DNA from: DASXKD01 sp963703605
GTDB lineage: Bacteria; Actinomycetota; Actinomycetes; Streptosporangiales; Streptosporangiaceae
DNA: 64,000 bases
NCBI GenBank assembly: GCA_963703605.1
Contig: CAVPFC010000053.1
Coordinates: forward strand, 124,001-188,000
Reading direction: 5' to 3'
In this document: positions 20,973 through 29,165 of the stretch, one piece after another
How positions within the stretch are numbered: the stretch's first letter is position 1
Layout: every line of letters begins with the position of its first letter
The notes under the pieces: generated by a model
What the model saw: only the letters and a program-made list of their open reading frames with translations
What the model was told of the DNA's origin: nothing
Database searches by the model: none
Translations under genes and position numbers: made by a program

Positions 20973-21090
20973 TTCGTTCACAGGTCCGTCCGTCCGTAGT
21001 CGAACGGTACCTTCCGAAGGCCCCTCATGCGAAGCCACTCGCCACCGGCGCGGCGCCGGGGCGCCCAGCCGGGCTGACTTCGGTCTGCTG

Positions 21091-21774
21091 TTAAGAAGAC
21101 ACTACCTCGGCACGGCGTTTGAGGTTCGTCAGAACGTCGTCCACCAGACCGTATTCCTTGGCCTCTTCGGCTGAGAAGAACTTGTCCCGCTCCACGTCAT
21201 GGCGGACCTGCTCCTCGTCCCTGCCGCTGTGCCTGGCGATGATGCGCTCCATGGCGGTCCGCATCCGCAGGATCTCCCTGGCCTGGATCTCCAGGTCGCT
21301 GGACTGCCCGTAGCCGCCCTCGGTCGCGGGCTGGTGCAGCAGGATGCGGGCGTTCGGCAGGGCCATCCGCTTGTCCTTGGTGCCGGCGGCCAGGAGCACC
21401 GCCGCGGCCGACGCGGCCTGGCCGATGCAGACCGTCTGGATCTCCGGCTGGACGAACTGCATGGTGTCGTAGATTGCCATCATCGACGTCACCGAGCCGC
21501 CGGGCGAGTTGATGTACATGGTGATGTCCCGGTCCGGGTCGATCGACTCCAGCGCGATGAGCTGAGCGATCACGTCGTTGGCCGACGCGTCGTCGATCTG
21601 CACGCCCAGGAAGATGATCCGTTCCTCGAACAGCTTGTTGTACGGGTTCATCTCCTTGATCCCGTACGACGTCCGCTCGATGAACGACGGCAGGACGTAG
21701 CGGGCCTGGACCGGGGCGGCCTGTGCGGGGTGTGCCAGGCCGGCCTGGGCCAGCGGCCGGTGGGTTGTGCTCAC
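21091..21774 (-). CDS. clpP2: ClpP protease subunit 2
   Basis: Serine protease subunit of the Clp chamber, 227 residues. The catalytic triad is readable: Ser in GQAASAAAVLLAAG, His in ILLHQPATEG, and Asp in the HDVERDKFF stretch. A propeptide-like N-terminus (about 30 residues) precedes YNKLFEERIIFLG. The GTG at 21774 has GGAGG nine bases upstream; it lies 23 bases after clpP1, so the pair is an operon. In actinobacteria ClpP1 and ClpP2 form a mixed two-ring complex, and this gene order (clpP1 then clpP2) is the usual one. Confidence 0.96.
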   Translation of the reverse strand: MSTTHRPLAQAGLAHPAQAAPVQARYVLPSFIERTSYGIKEMNPYNKLFEERIIFLGVQIDDASANDVIAQLIALESIDPDRDITMYINSPGGSVTSMMAIYDTMQFVQPEIQTVCIGQAASAAAVLLAAGTKDKRMALPNARILLHQPATEGGYGQSSDLEIQAREILRMRTAMERIIARHSGRDEEQVRHDVERDKFFSAEEAKEYGLVDDVLTNLKRRAEVVSS

Positions 21775-21797
21775 GGTAGTTTCCTCCGGTCCGGGTT

Positions 21798-22484
21798 TCA
21801 GGAGACTGGCCCAGCGGTGGGCACCTCGATGGCGCTGCGGATCACCTGGTCGACGAAGCCGTAGTCCCTGGCCTGCTCCGCGGTGAACCAGCGGTCCCGG
21901 TCGGCATCCTTCTCGATCTGCTCCACCGGCTGGCCGGTGTGGCGGGCGATCTCCTCGAACAGGGTCCGCTTGATGTAGAGCATCTGCTCGGCCTGGATCT
22001 TGATGTCGGAGGCCGTGCCGCCGATGCCGCCGGAGGGCTGGTGCATGAGGATGTTCGCGTGCGGCAGCGCGTACCGCTTGCCCGGCGCGCCCGCCGACAG
22101 CAGGAACTGGCCCATGGACGCGGCCATGCCCATCGCGTAGGTGGCGACGTCGTTGGGCACGAACTGCATCACGTCGTAGATGGCCAGGCCGGCGTAGACG
22201 CTGCCGCCCGGCGAGTTGATGTAGATGCTGATGTCCCGCTGCCGGTCCTCGGCCGCGAGCAGGATCAGCTCGGCGCATATCCGGTTGGCGATCTCGTCGT
22301 CCACCTGCTGGCCGAGGAAGATGATCCGGTGCCGGAGCATCCGCTGGAATAGCGGGTCGGCCATCGGCAAGGCCGGCGCCTCCGCGGTGCGCGCGACGAT
22401 CCGCGCCACCTGCTCGTCGCTGGGAACTGCCATACCAGCGATGCCGTCCCTGACGATCTCCGCGCGCCGCGCCGTGTCGCTCAC
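21798..22484 (-). CDS. clpP1: ClpP protease subunit 1
   Basis: Partner Clp protease subunit, 228 residues. The triad is Ser in GMAASMGQFLLSAG, His in ILMHQPSGG and Asp in KDADRDRWF. The GTG at 22484 has GAGGAGGGG upstream. Extending the frame further upstream to 22577 adds Arg-rich sequence unlike ClpP. It is first in the clpP1-clpP2 operon. A 361-base divergent interval with the deformylase gene precedes it. Confidence 0.95.
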   Translation of the reverse strand: MSDTARRAEIVRDGIAGMAVPSDEQVARIVARTAEAPALPMADPLFQRMLRHRIIFLGQQVDDEIANRICAELILLAAEDRQRDISIYINSPGGSVYAGLAIYDVMQFVPNDVATYAMGMAASMGQFLLSAGAPGKRYALPHANILMHQPSGGIGGTASDIKIQAEQMLYIKRTLFEEIARHTGQPVEQIEKDADRDRWFTAEQARDYGFVDQVIRSAIEVPTAGPVS

Positions 22485-22651
22485 GGTGCCCCTCCTCGCC
22501 TGGCCGCGCTGCTGCGCTGTGCCCACTGTCTCTCCCGACCACGTCTGCCGCTGCGGCCCGGTTCGCCGGGGCAGCACGCCCGGCTGTCACCGGGCCCATT
22601 GACAGTGACCCTAACGCTGGCGTGGAGGTCAATCGTCCCGGGTAACCGCCT

Positions 22652-22665
22652 GTTCGCTGTCGGCG
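22652..22665. promoter_or_regulatory. Possible ClgR-type box upstream of clpP1
   Basis: The sequence GTTCGCTGTCGGCG, about 170 bases upstream of clpP1, resembles the GTTCGC-spacer-GCG pattern I remember for ClgR, which activates clp genes in actinomycetes. The rest of the 22485-22845 divergent interval shows nothing else I can name. Single weak match; treat as a lead. Confidence 0.3.
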
Positions 22666-22845
22666 CACGCGTGGGCCGGCCCAGCGCCGGGCGTGTGACC
22701 TGCCCGTGGGAGCCGGGCCCGGCCGCCCAGCGGGGGACCGGTCCGCCGATAGCCGGCCAAATCCCCAACGGTAACGGGATGCCGGCCAATCACCAGCGGT
22801 ACGGGATCATGTGGGGATGCAGACACTGCCGACCGGGGCGCTCCC

Positions 22846-23325
22846 GTGACCGTCCGGCCGCTCCGGCTCCTCGGAGATCCCATCCTGCGCACGCCGTGCG
22901 ATCCGGTGGAGCGTTTTGACGACGCTCTGGCCAGGCTCATCGCCGACCTGCTGGACACCGTGGCCGAGCCGGGGCGGGCCGGGCTCGCGGCCAACCAGAT
23001 CGGGTCCAGCCTGGCCGCGTTCTCCTACAATGTGGACGGCCGGATCGGCTACCTGATCAACCCGAGCATCGTCGAGCTGAACGGCACCCAGACCGGGCCG
23101 GAGGCCTGCCTGTCCATCCCCGGGGTCAGCGCCGAACGCGCCCGCGCGGCCCACGCCGTCGCGGCGGGCGTGGACCTGCAAGCCGAACCGGTCACGGTCG
23201 CCGGGGACGGCGAACTCGCCCGCTGCCTCGAACACGAGATCGGCCACCTGCGCGGCGAGCTGTACATCGACAACCTGACCGGCGCCGAGCGCCGGCGCGT
23301 CCTGCGGCAGGTGTACCAGGAATAG
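22846..23325 (+). CDS. Peptide deformylase paralogue
   Basis: Metalloenzyme that removes the formyl group from nascent proteins; 159 residues, slightly short. Motif 1 is GLAANQIG, motif 2 is EACLS (EGCLS is usual), and motif 3 is HEIGHLRG, keeping both metal-binding His residues and the catalytic Glu but with Gly in place of the usual Asp (HEIDH). The GTG start at 22846 has no good ribosome site; a ten-codon frame (MQTLPTGALP) starting at 22817 ends by overlapping it as GTGA, which might couple translation. It sits alone on the plus strand between tig and clpP1, a sensible neighbourhood for nascent-chain processing. Confidence 0.85.
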   Translation: MTVRPLRLLGDPILRTPCDPVERFDDALARLIADLLDTVAEPGRAGLAANQIGSSLAAFSYNVDGRIGYLINPSIVELNGTQTGPEACLSIPGVSAERARAAHAVAAGVDLQAEPVTVAGDGELARCLEHEIGHLRGELYIDNLTGAERRRVLRQVYQE

Positions 23326-23336
23326 AGTGCCCGGCT

Positions 23337-23360
23337 GCAGGGCGCTGGAAGCAGCCCTGC
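23337..23360. terminator. Hairpin between convergent deformylase and tig
   Basis: Seven-base stem GCAGGGC / GCCCTGC around a ten-base loop in the 47-base gap between two converging genes. Likely a shared terminator. Confidence 0.5.
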
Positions 23361-23372
23361 TGCCGGGTGGTC

Positions 23373-24767
23373 TCAGTCCGCGGGCTCCTCGGGCTCCCCG
23401 GCCTCGCCGGCAGCCTCTTCGGCCTCGTCGCCGGAGATCTCGGCGTCCCGGGCCGAGGCGATCGCCCGGACGTCGACCGGCCGCCCGGCCTCGTCGGTGA
23501 CCTTGACCTGCTCGGCAAGCAGCCGCAGCGCCTTGCCTTGCAGCACCTCCCCCATGGCGACGCCGAGCTGGCCCCGGTCCACGATCTCCTTGGCCAGCCG
23601 GTCGGGCGGCACGCCGAGCCGGTAGGCCTGCTCAACGATGTACCCGTTGAGCTCCTCCTGCTCCACCTTGAGCTCGTCCCGGCGGGCCAGCTCGTCCAGG
23701 ACGAAGCCCGCCTTGACCGCCCGCCGCGCATCGACGATGATCTCCGCCTCCAGGTCATCCGCGGTGATGCCGCGCGACTCCAGGTAGGCCTCCCTGGTGA
23801 TGCCCGACCGCTCGAGCTGCTCGTCCAGCGAGTTCTCGCGCCCCTCGGTCTCCGCCGCGACCAGGCGCTCGGGCAGCGGGATGTCCAGCCGGGACAGGAC
23901 GGCGTCCAGCGCCCGGTCCCTGGCCTGGCCGACCTGCGACAGGCGCTTGACGTTCTCCAGCCGCCCCCGGGTACCGGCGCGGAACTCGCCGAGCGTGTCG
24001 TACTCGCTCGCCGACTGGGCGAACTCGTCGTCCAGCTCGGGCAGCTCCTTGACCTTGACGCTGTGCACGGTCAGCGCGACCTCGGCCTGCTGGCCCTCGT
24101 ACTCGCCGCCGGGCAGCTCGGTGCCGAACGTGGTGGAGTCACCGGCCGACATCCCGGCCAGCGCCTCGTCCAGGCCGTCCAGCAACTGACCGCTGCCGAC
24201 CTGGTAGGACAGGCCGCTCGCCTGGGCGTCGTCGACCAGCTTGCCGCCCACCGAGGCGGACAGGTCGATCGACACGAAGTCGCCGTCGGCCGCGGGCCGG
24301 TCCGCGGTCTTGAGCGAGGCGAACCGCTCCCGCAGGCCGGACAGGTACTCCTCCACCTCGTCGGGGCCGACCTCGGCGTTCTCGACGGTGACCGCCACGG
24401 CCGACAGGTCGGGCAGCTCGAACTTCGGCCGGACGTCGACCTCGGCGGTGAACGAGAGCTGCTCGCCGTCGTCGAGCCGGGTGATCTCCAGCTCCGGCTG
24501 GCCCAGCGCCGCCACGTCGCTTTCCTCCAGCGCCTTGCCGTACAGCTGCGGCACCGCGTCGTTGACCGCCTGCTCCAGCACCACGCCGCGGCCGAGCCGC
24601 TGGTCGATGACCCGGGGCGGGACGTGGCCGGGCCGGAACCCGGGGATGCGGACCTGCCTGCCCACGTCGCGGTAGGCCTTGTCGAGACTGGGCTTCAGCT
24701 CCTCGAAGGGAACCTCGATGGTCAGCTTGACCCGGGTGGGGCTCAGCTCCTCGACGTCGGTCTTCAC
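23373..24767 (-). CDS. tig: Trigger factor
   Basis: Ribosome-associated chaperone and prolyl isomerase, 464 residues. The ribosome-docking loop is IPGFRPGHVPP (about residues 40-50, fitting the GFRxGxxP pattern). A central FKBP-type domain spans about 155-245 (GDFVSIDL ... DGLDEALAGMSAGD) and a helical C-terminal domain carries an acidic Glu/Ala/Gly tail. The GTG at 24767 has GGGAG nine bases upstream. It belongs with clpP1-clpP2-clpX, as in many bacteria, but a plus-strand deformylase separates them here, so it must terminate on its own. Confidence 0.96.
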   Translation of the reverse strand: MKTDVEELSPTRVKLTIEVPFEELKPSLDKAYRDVGRQVRIPGFRPGHVPPRVIDQRLGRGVVLEQAVNDAVPQLYGKALEESDVAALGQPELEITRLDDGEQLSFTAEVDVRPKFELPDLSAVAVTVENAEVGPDEVEEYLSGLRERFASLKTADRPAADGDFVSIDLSASVGGKLVDDAQASGLSYQVGSGQLLDGLDEALAGMSAGDSTTFGTELPGGEYEGQQAEVALTVHSVKVKELPELDDEFAQSASEYDTLGEFRAGTRGRLENVKRLSQVGQARDRALDAVLSRLDIPLPERLVAAETEGRENSLDEQLERSGITREAYLESRGITADDLEAEIIVDARRAVKAGFVLDELARRDELKVEQEELNGYIVEQAYRLGVPPDRLAKEIVDRGQLGVAMGEVLQGKALRLLAEQVKVTDEAGRPVDVRAIASARDAEISGDEAEEAAGEAGEPEEPAD

Positions 24768-24869
24768 GGCGGTTACTCCCTGCTCGGTTGCGCAGCTACT
24801 GGCGGCCACGGCGGCCCAAGTCTAGGCCAGCCAGCCGTCCCCGCAGGCCCCGCTTGGCGGCACCCGCGG

Positions 24870-25967
24870 TTACCGGCAGGCGGCGAGCACCGCGTCGCTG
24901 ACCTCGCTCTGGTGCGGCGAGCCGTCGAAGCTGGCCGCGAGCCGGTTGGTGAGGTACGCGAAGACCAGTCCCCGGGTGGGATCCGCCCAGGCCAGGCAGC
25001 AGTTGGAGCCGTTGTGGCCGAACGCCTCCGGGCTGCTGGTGGCGCCCATGGGCCGCGGCCGGCCGGGATCCGGCCCGGGCCCGCCGAGCTGGAATCCTTG
25101 CGACCAGCGGACCGGCAGCCGGAGCAGCCGGTCGGTCTGGCCGTTGGCCGACGGCCGTGTGGCCTGCGCGACGGTCTCCGGGCGGAGCACCCTTGCGCCG
25201 CCGAACTCGTCGCCGTGCAGCAGCATCTCGTAGAAGCGGGCCAGGTCCCGGGCGGTGGTGGACACCGTCGCGGCGGGCACGACCGCCGCCCGGACGGCGC
25301 GCCGGTTGAACACCACCTGCCGGGCCCGGGTGACCGGGCCGTGCCCGCGCACCGGGACGTGCCGGTGCCACGCCTCCGGCGGCAGCCCGAGGTAGGTGTC
25401 GGCCAGCCCGAGCGGCCGCAGCAACTCGGCGCGCATCACCTCGCGCAGGTCCGCCCCGGTGACCCGCTGCACCACCTCGCCGAGGATGAAGCCGAACGAC
25501 AGGATGTGGTAGGCGGGCACCTGGCCCGGCGGCCAGGACGGCCGGGCCAGCTCCAGGCCGTGTACCGCCCGCTGCCAGTGCGGCGCGGCGAGCGCGTCCC
25601 GGGGCAGGTTGTGCGCCACCGGCAGGCCGGCCCGGTGCTGCAACACCTGCCGGATCGTGATGGCCCCCTTGCCGCGCCGGCCGAACTCCGGCCAATACCG
25701 CGCCACCGGGTCGTCGAGGGCGAGCTGCCCGCGCTCGGCGAGCAGGTGCACCAGCACCGCCACGAACGGCTTGCCCGCCGAGAAGATCAGGAATAGCGAG
25801 CCCGGGTCGCAGCCGAACGCCCGGTCCAGCACAACCTGCCCGTGCCGCAGCACGCAGACCTGCGCGACGGCGCCGCGCGCCTCGATCAGCCCGACGGCCC
25901 GCCCCAGCGCGGCCGGATCCATGCCGGCGGCACCCGGCAGGCGTTCCGCCCCGACGATCACAGCCAC
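24870..25967 (-). CDS. Serine beta-lactamase-family hydrolase (esterase/PBP-like)
   Basis: 365-residue class C beta-lactamase-fold protein, more likely an esterase or D-aminopeptidase-like enzyme than a resistance enzyme. The catalytic SxxK is FSAGKPF (about residue 58), the Tyr motif is PAYHILSFG, and the third motif is FGHNGSN. No signal peptide is seen, so it is probably cytoplasmic. The start is uncertain: I use GTG 25967; an ATG at 25922 is possible and neither has a strong ribosome site. It lies about 100 bases before tig on the same strand and after the LuxR gene. Substrate unknown. Confidence 0.85.
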   Translation of the reverse strand: MAVIVGAERLPGAAGMDPAALGRAVGLIEARGAVAQVCVLRHGQVVLDRAFGCDPGSLFLIFSAGKPFVAVLVHLLAERGQLALDDPVARYWPEFGRRGKGAITIRQVLQHRAGLPVAHNLPRDALAAPHWQRAVHGLELARPSWPPGQVPAYHILSFGFILGEVVQRVTGADLREVMRAELLRPLGLADTYLGLPPEAWHRHVPVRGHGPVTRARQVVFNRRAVRAAVVPAATVSTTARDLARFYEMLLHGDEFGGARVLRPETVAQATRPSANGQTDRLLRLPVRWSQGFQLGGPGPDPGRPRPMGATSSPEAFGHNGSNCCLAWADPTRGLVFAYLTNRLAASFDGSPHQSEVSDAVLAACR

Positions 25968-26071
25968 GCGGCCCCAGCCGCCGAAAAGCCCATAATCCGG
26001 CGACCTTACCGCTGGCAAGGGACCGGATCCGCCCGCCGCTCGTGGCCGGGCGCGGTGCCTTACCCCCCGCC

Positions 26072-28753
26072 TCACAAGAGGCCGAGGCGGCGGCCGCGGG
26101 CGATGGCCTCGCGGCGGGAGCCGACGCCGAGCTTGCGGTAGGCCGAACGCAGGTGCGTCTTGACCGTGTTGACCGACAGGAACAGCGCGTCGGAGATCTC
26201 CTCGTTGGTCATGTGGGACGGCAGGAAGCACAGCACGGCGCGCTCGCTTTCGGTCAGCCGCACGCCGCCCTGTTCGGCCGGGGCGCCGAGCCGGGGGGCG
26301 CAGCTGTCGAACCGCTCCAGGACCCGGCCGGCGAAGCCTGCGTAGCGGCTGGTCGGCGGCACGAGCACGGTGACGGCCGCGCGTACCGCGGGACCGCCGT
26401 CCAGGAACACCCGGTAGGCACCCTCCGGCTCGGCCAGGCCCAGCGCCCGCTCCGTGTGGCCGGCCGCGGCCCCGGTGTCACCCAGGCGGCGGCTGGCCAC
26501 GGCGGCGGCCAGCAGCGCCCGGGTCCGCTCCCAGGTCGTGCCCGCCGCGGCCGGAGCCAGGTAGGGCCCGGCCGCCTCGAGCGCGCCGGGAAAGTCTCCC
26601 TCGGACAGCGCCAGCTCGGACTGGGCCAGCCCCGTGTCGCCGGGGCGGGGCCCCTCGTCGGCGACCAGCAGCAGCGCCCTGGCCCGGCCCCGGTCCCCGG
26701 CCCGCAGGGCGGCCTCGGCCTCGGCCACGGTGATGGCGCGGGACAGCCCCGGGCACGCCGTGGCCCAGGCGTCGCGCAGCCGGGACAGCGCGGCCCGGGC
26801 GGCGGTGGGGTCGCCGTCGGCGAGCAGCACCCTGGCCCGGATCAGCCCGGCGACCGCCGCTACCGGCGGCTCGCCGGGCACGTGCCCGGCCCGGCCCTCG
26901 TCCACCTCGGCGAGCAGCCCCTGCGCGGCCGTCAGGTCGTCCTGGCCGAGACTCACCTGCGCGTAGCCCAGCGCGGCGAGGAACGACGCCTGCGCGGTGC
27001 CGGGGATCGCCTGCTTGCGCACGTCGTCGGCGGCGTGTTGCGCGGCGGTCAGGTCCCCGCAGCAGGCCAGCGCCAGGGCAAGCCAGGCCCGGGCCCGGGC
27101 CCGCAGCAGGGCCAGGCCGCCGGCCCCGAGCGCGCCGTCGGCGTGCCGCAGCGCGTGGCCCGCCTCCCCGGTGTCCCAGCGGCGCAGGCTGGCGCAGCCG
27201 AGCGCGAACCACAGCAGGCCGGCCCCGCGGTGCTCGGCCGGGGTACTGGCGGTCGCCTGGGCCGACTCGGCCACGGCCCGGGCCTGCCGGATCAGCGCGG
27301 GGCCGTCGTGCCGCTGCTCGGCCGCCTGCATGATGCGCAGCGCCGCGAGCAGGGGCTCGGCGACCCGTCGGGTCGCCGCGGCGGCCCGGTCCAGGTAGCG
27401 GGCCGCGGCCTCGAGGTAGCCGGCCGCGCCGTCGGGGTCCTCGCTCCACAGCCGGGACGCCGCCCAGGCCGCGGCGACGGCGACGTCATCGGCGGCGCGG
27501 TCGGCCGGGAACTGTGCCAGCACCGGCTCCAGCTCCCCGGGGCCGCCGGAGCAGAGGATCTCCACCGCGGACCCGGCGAGCGTTTCGGCGGCCTGGTCCC
27601 AGTCCCGCGCGGCGATCGCGGCGCGCACGCAGTCCACCGGCCGGCCGTGGCCGGCGTACCAGCGCGCGGCCCGCCGCAGCAGAGCGGCGACCTCGTCCGG
27701 GAACCGGCGGTGCAGTTCGGCGCTGAGCACCTCGCGCAGCAGCGGGTGGTAGCGGTAGGTCTCGGCGTCCCCGCCGAGCGTGGCGACGAGGCAGTTCTCC
27801 CTGCTCAGCCGGGCCAGCGTGGCGGCGCCGCCGGACCCCACCGTGAGCGCGTCGGCCAGATCGCCGCACAGTTCGCTCACCACCGAGGTGCGCGCCAGGA
27901 AGGCCCGGGTGTCCGGCTCCTGCCTGCCGAGTACCTCGTCCCAGAGGTAGTCGGTCACCAGCGGCTCGGCGCCGGCCAGGTCGGTGACCTTCCCGCCCGC
28001 CTCCTGGCCCGGCCCGGCCCGCATCGCGGCCATCCGGAGCCCGGCCATCCAGCCCTCCGTGCGCCGGAGCACCTCGTCCCGGTCGGCCTGGCCCACCGCC
28101 ATGTCCAGCATGGCGAAGTACTCGTCCGCCTCGTCGGCGGTGCAGGCCAGGTCGGCGGCCCCGATGTCGGCCAGCGCCCCGGACACCCGCAGCCGGGCCA
28201 GTTGCAGCGCGGGCGGCCTGCGGGCCGACAGCACCAGGCGCAGCGTGGGCGGTGCGTGCCGGATCAGCACGTCGAGGCCGTTCAGCACGCCGCCGTCGGT
28301 GACCTCGTGCACGTCGTCGAGGACCAGCACGACCGGGGCGGTGAAGGCCTGGGCGGTCTCCACAAGGCGCAGCGGGAAGCCGTCCGGGCCGGTATCGGCC
28401 AGCGCGTGCAGCGCCTCGGGTGGCGCGGCCCGCACCCGGGTGAGGCCGGTGCACACGTAGGACCAGAACCAGTCGCGCTGGTCGTCGGCGTCCACGGTGA
28501 GCCAGATCACCCGGCCGGCGGCGGGCCCGGCTGCCGCCCAGGAGGCGCAGGCGACCGTCTTGCCCGCCCCAGCCGGCCCGGACACCATCGTGACCCGGTG
28601 CTGGGTGGCCCGGTCGAGCAGGGCGCTGACCCGGCGCCGGTGCAGCACGGGAGAGCACGGTTCGGGTATCCGCAGCTTGTCGTGCAGAAACGGAGCCTGC
28701 TGCCCAGAATCCTCAGCCTGGTCAAGCGGCGGCCTGCTGATGGTCTGCGTCAT
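26072..28753 (-). CDS. MalT-type LuxR-family ATP-dependent transcriptional regulator
   Basis: 893-residue STAND regulator. Walker A is GPAGAGKT (about residue 57) and Walker B is VVLVLDDVHEV (about 145). A long alpha-helical repeat region of TPR/MalT type fills roughly 370-810. The C-terminal LuxR helix-turn-helix is LTESERAVLCFLPSHMTNEE and continues VNTVKTHLRSAYRKLGVGS. The ATG at 28753 has GGGGGACA upstream. It is transcribed away from the second ABC cluster across a 412-base gap, so that cluster is a candidate target, but this is inference only. The inducer is unknown. Confidence 0.9.
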   Translation of the reverse strand: MTQTISRPPLDQAEDSGQQAPFLHDKLRIPEPCSPVLHRRRVSALLDRATQHRVTMVSGPAGAGKTVACASWAAAGPAAGRVIWLTVDADDQRDWFWSYVCTGLTRVRAAPPEALHALADTGPDGFPLRLVETAQAFTAPVVLVLDDVHEVTDGGVLNGLDVLIRHAPPTLRLVLSARRPPALQLARLRVSGALADIGAADLACTADEADEYFAMLDMAVGQADRDEVLRRTEGWMAGLRMAAMRAGPGQEAGGKVTDLAGAEPLVTDYLWDEVLGRQEPDTRAFLARTSVVSELCGDLADALTVGSGGAATLARLSRENCLVATLGGDAETYRYHPLLREVLSAELHRRFPDEVAALLRRAARWYAGHGRPVDCVRAAIAARDWDQAAETLAGSAVEILCSGGPGELEPVLAQFPADRAADDVAVAAAWAASRLWSEDPDGAAGYLEAAARYLDRAAAATRRVAEPLLAALRIMQAAEQRHDGPALIRQARAVAESAQATASTPAEHRGAGLLWFALGCASLRRWDTGEAGHALRHADGALGAGGLALLRARARAWLALALACCGDLTAAQHAADDVRKQAIPGTAQASFLAALGYAQVSLGQDDLTAAQGLLAEVDEGRAGHVPGEPPVAAVAGLIRARVLLADGDPTAARAALSRLRDAWATACPGLSRAITVAEAEAALRAGDRGRARALLLVADEGPRPGDTGLAQSELALSEGDFPGALEAAGPYLAPAAAGTTWERTRALLAAAVASRRLGDTGAAAGHTERALGLAEPEGAYRVFLDGGPAVRAAVTVLVPPTSRYAGFAGRVLERFDSCAPRLGAPAEQGGVRLTESERAVLCFLPSHMTNEEISDALFLSVNTVKTHLRSAYRKLGVGSRREAIARGRRLGLL

Positions 28754-29165
28754 TGCTGTCCCCCCGGCACGGGGCCAGCCCGCACGGGACGCCCGGCAGG
28801 CAGGCGGGTGTCCCTCCGGAAGGCGACCCCGTCCCGGCGCCGGCGCCATCAACTGAGCCGATGCGGTGCGGTGATGCCTACCGGTGCCATCCCGGCGCCC
28901 CGTGACGCGAATGCGCAGGCCATAGCCCTTTGTGGGCTACTACCCTCGGTGAGCTCTATCAACACACGGTGACCAATTGGGCACGGAACGCCAGAACTCC
29001 TGGCTCCCCGTCCGGCGCGGGCCGACCCGCGTCATCCTGCGCGGATGACCCCGAACGGCCGCTGGACCGGCCTGTATACGCCGTATGCAACGATTACGCG
29101 CCGAACAGATAACCATTCCCGCCGGGCAGCGGGCGCGTGGGCGATGCTTGCGTAGCGTCGGCATC
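28754..29165. other. Divergent gene-free interval (LuxR regulator / ABC cluster 2)
   Basis: 412 bases with no convincing gene. It must hold the promoters of both flanking genes. The segment around 29071-29091 (GTATACGCCGTATGC) is loosely palindromic. No ribosome site is obvious before the permease ATG. Confidence 0.4.
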
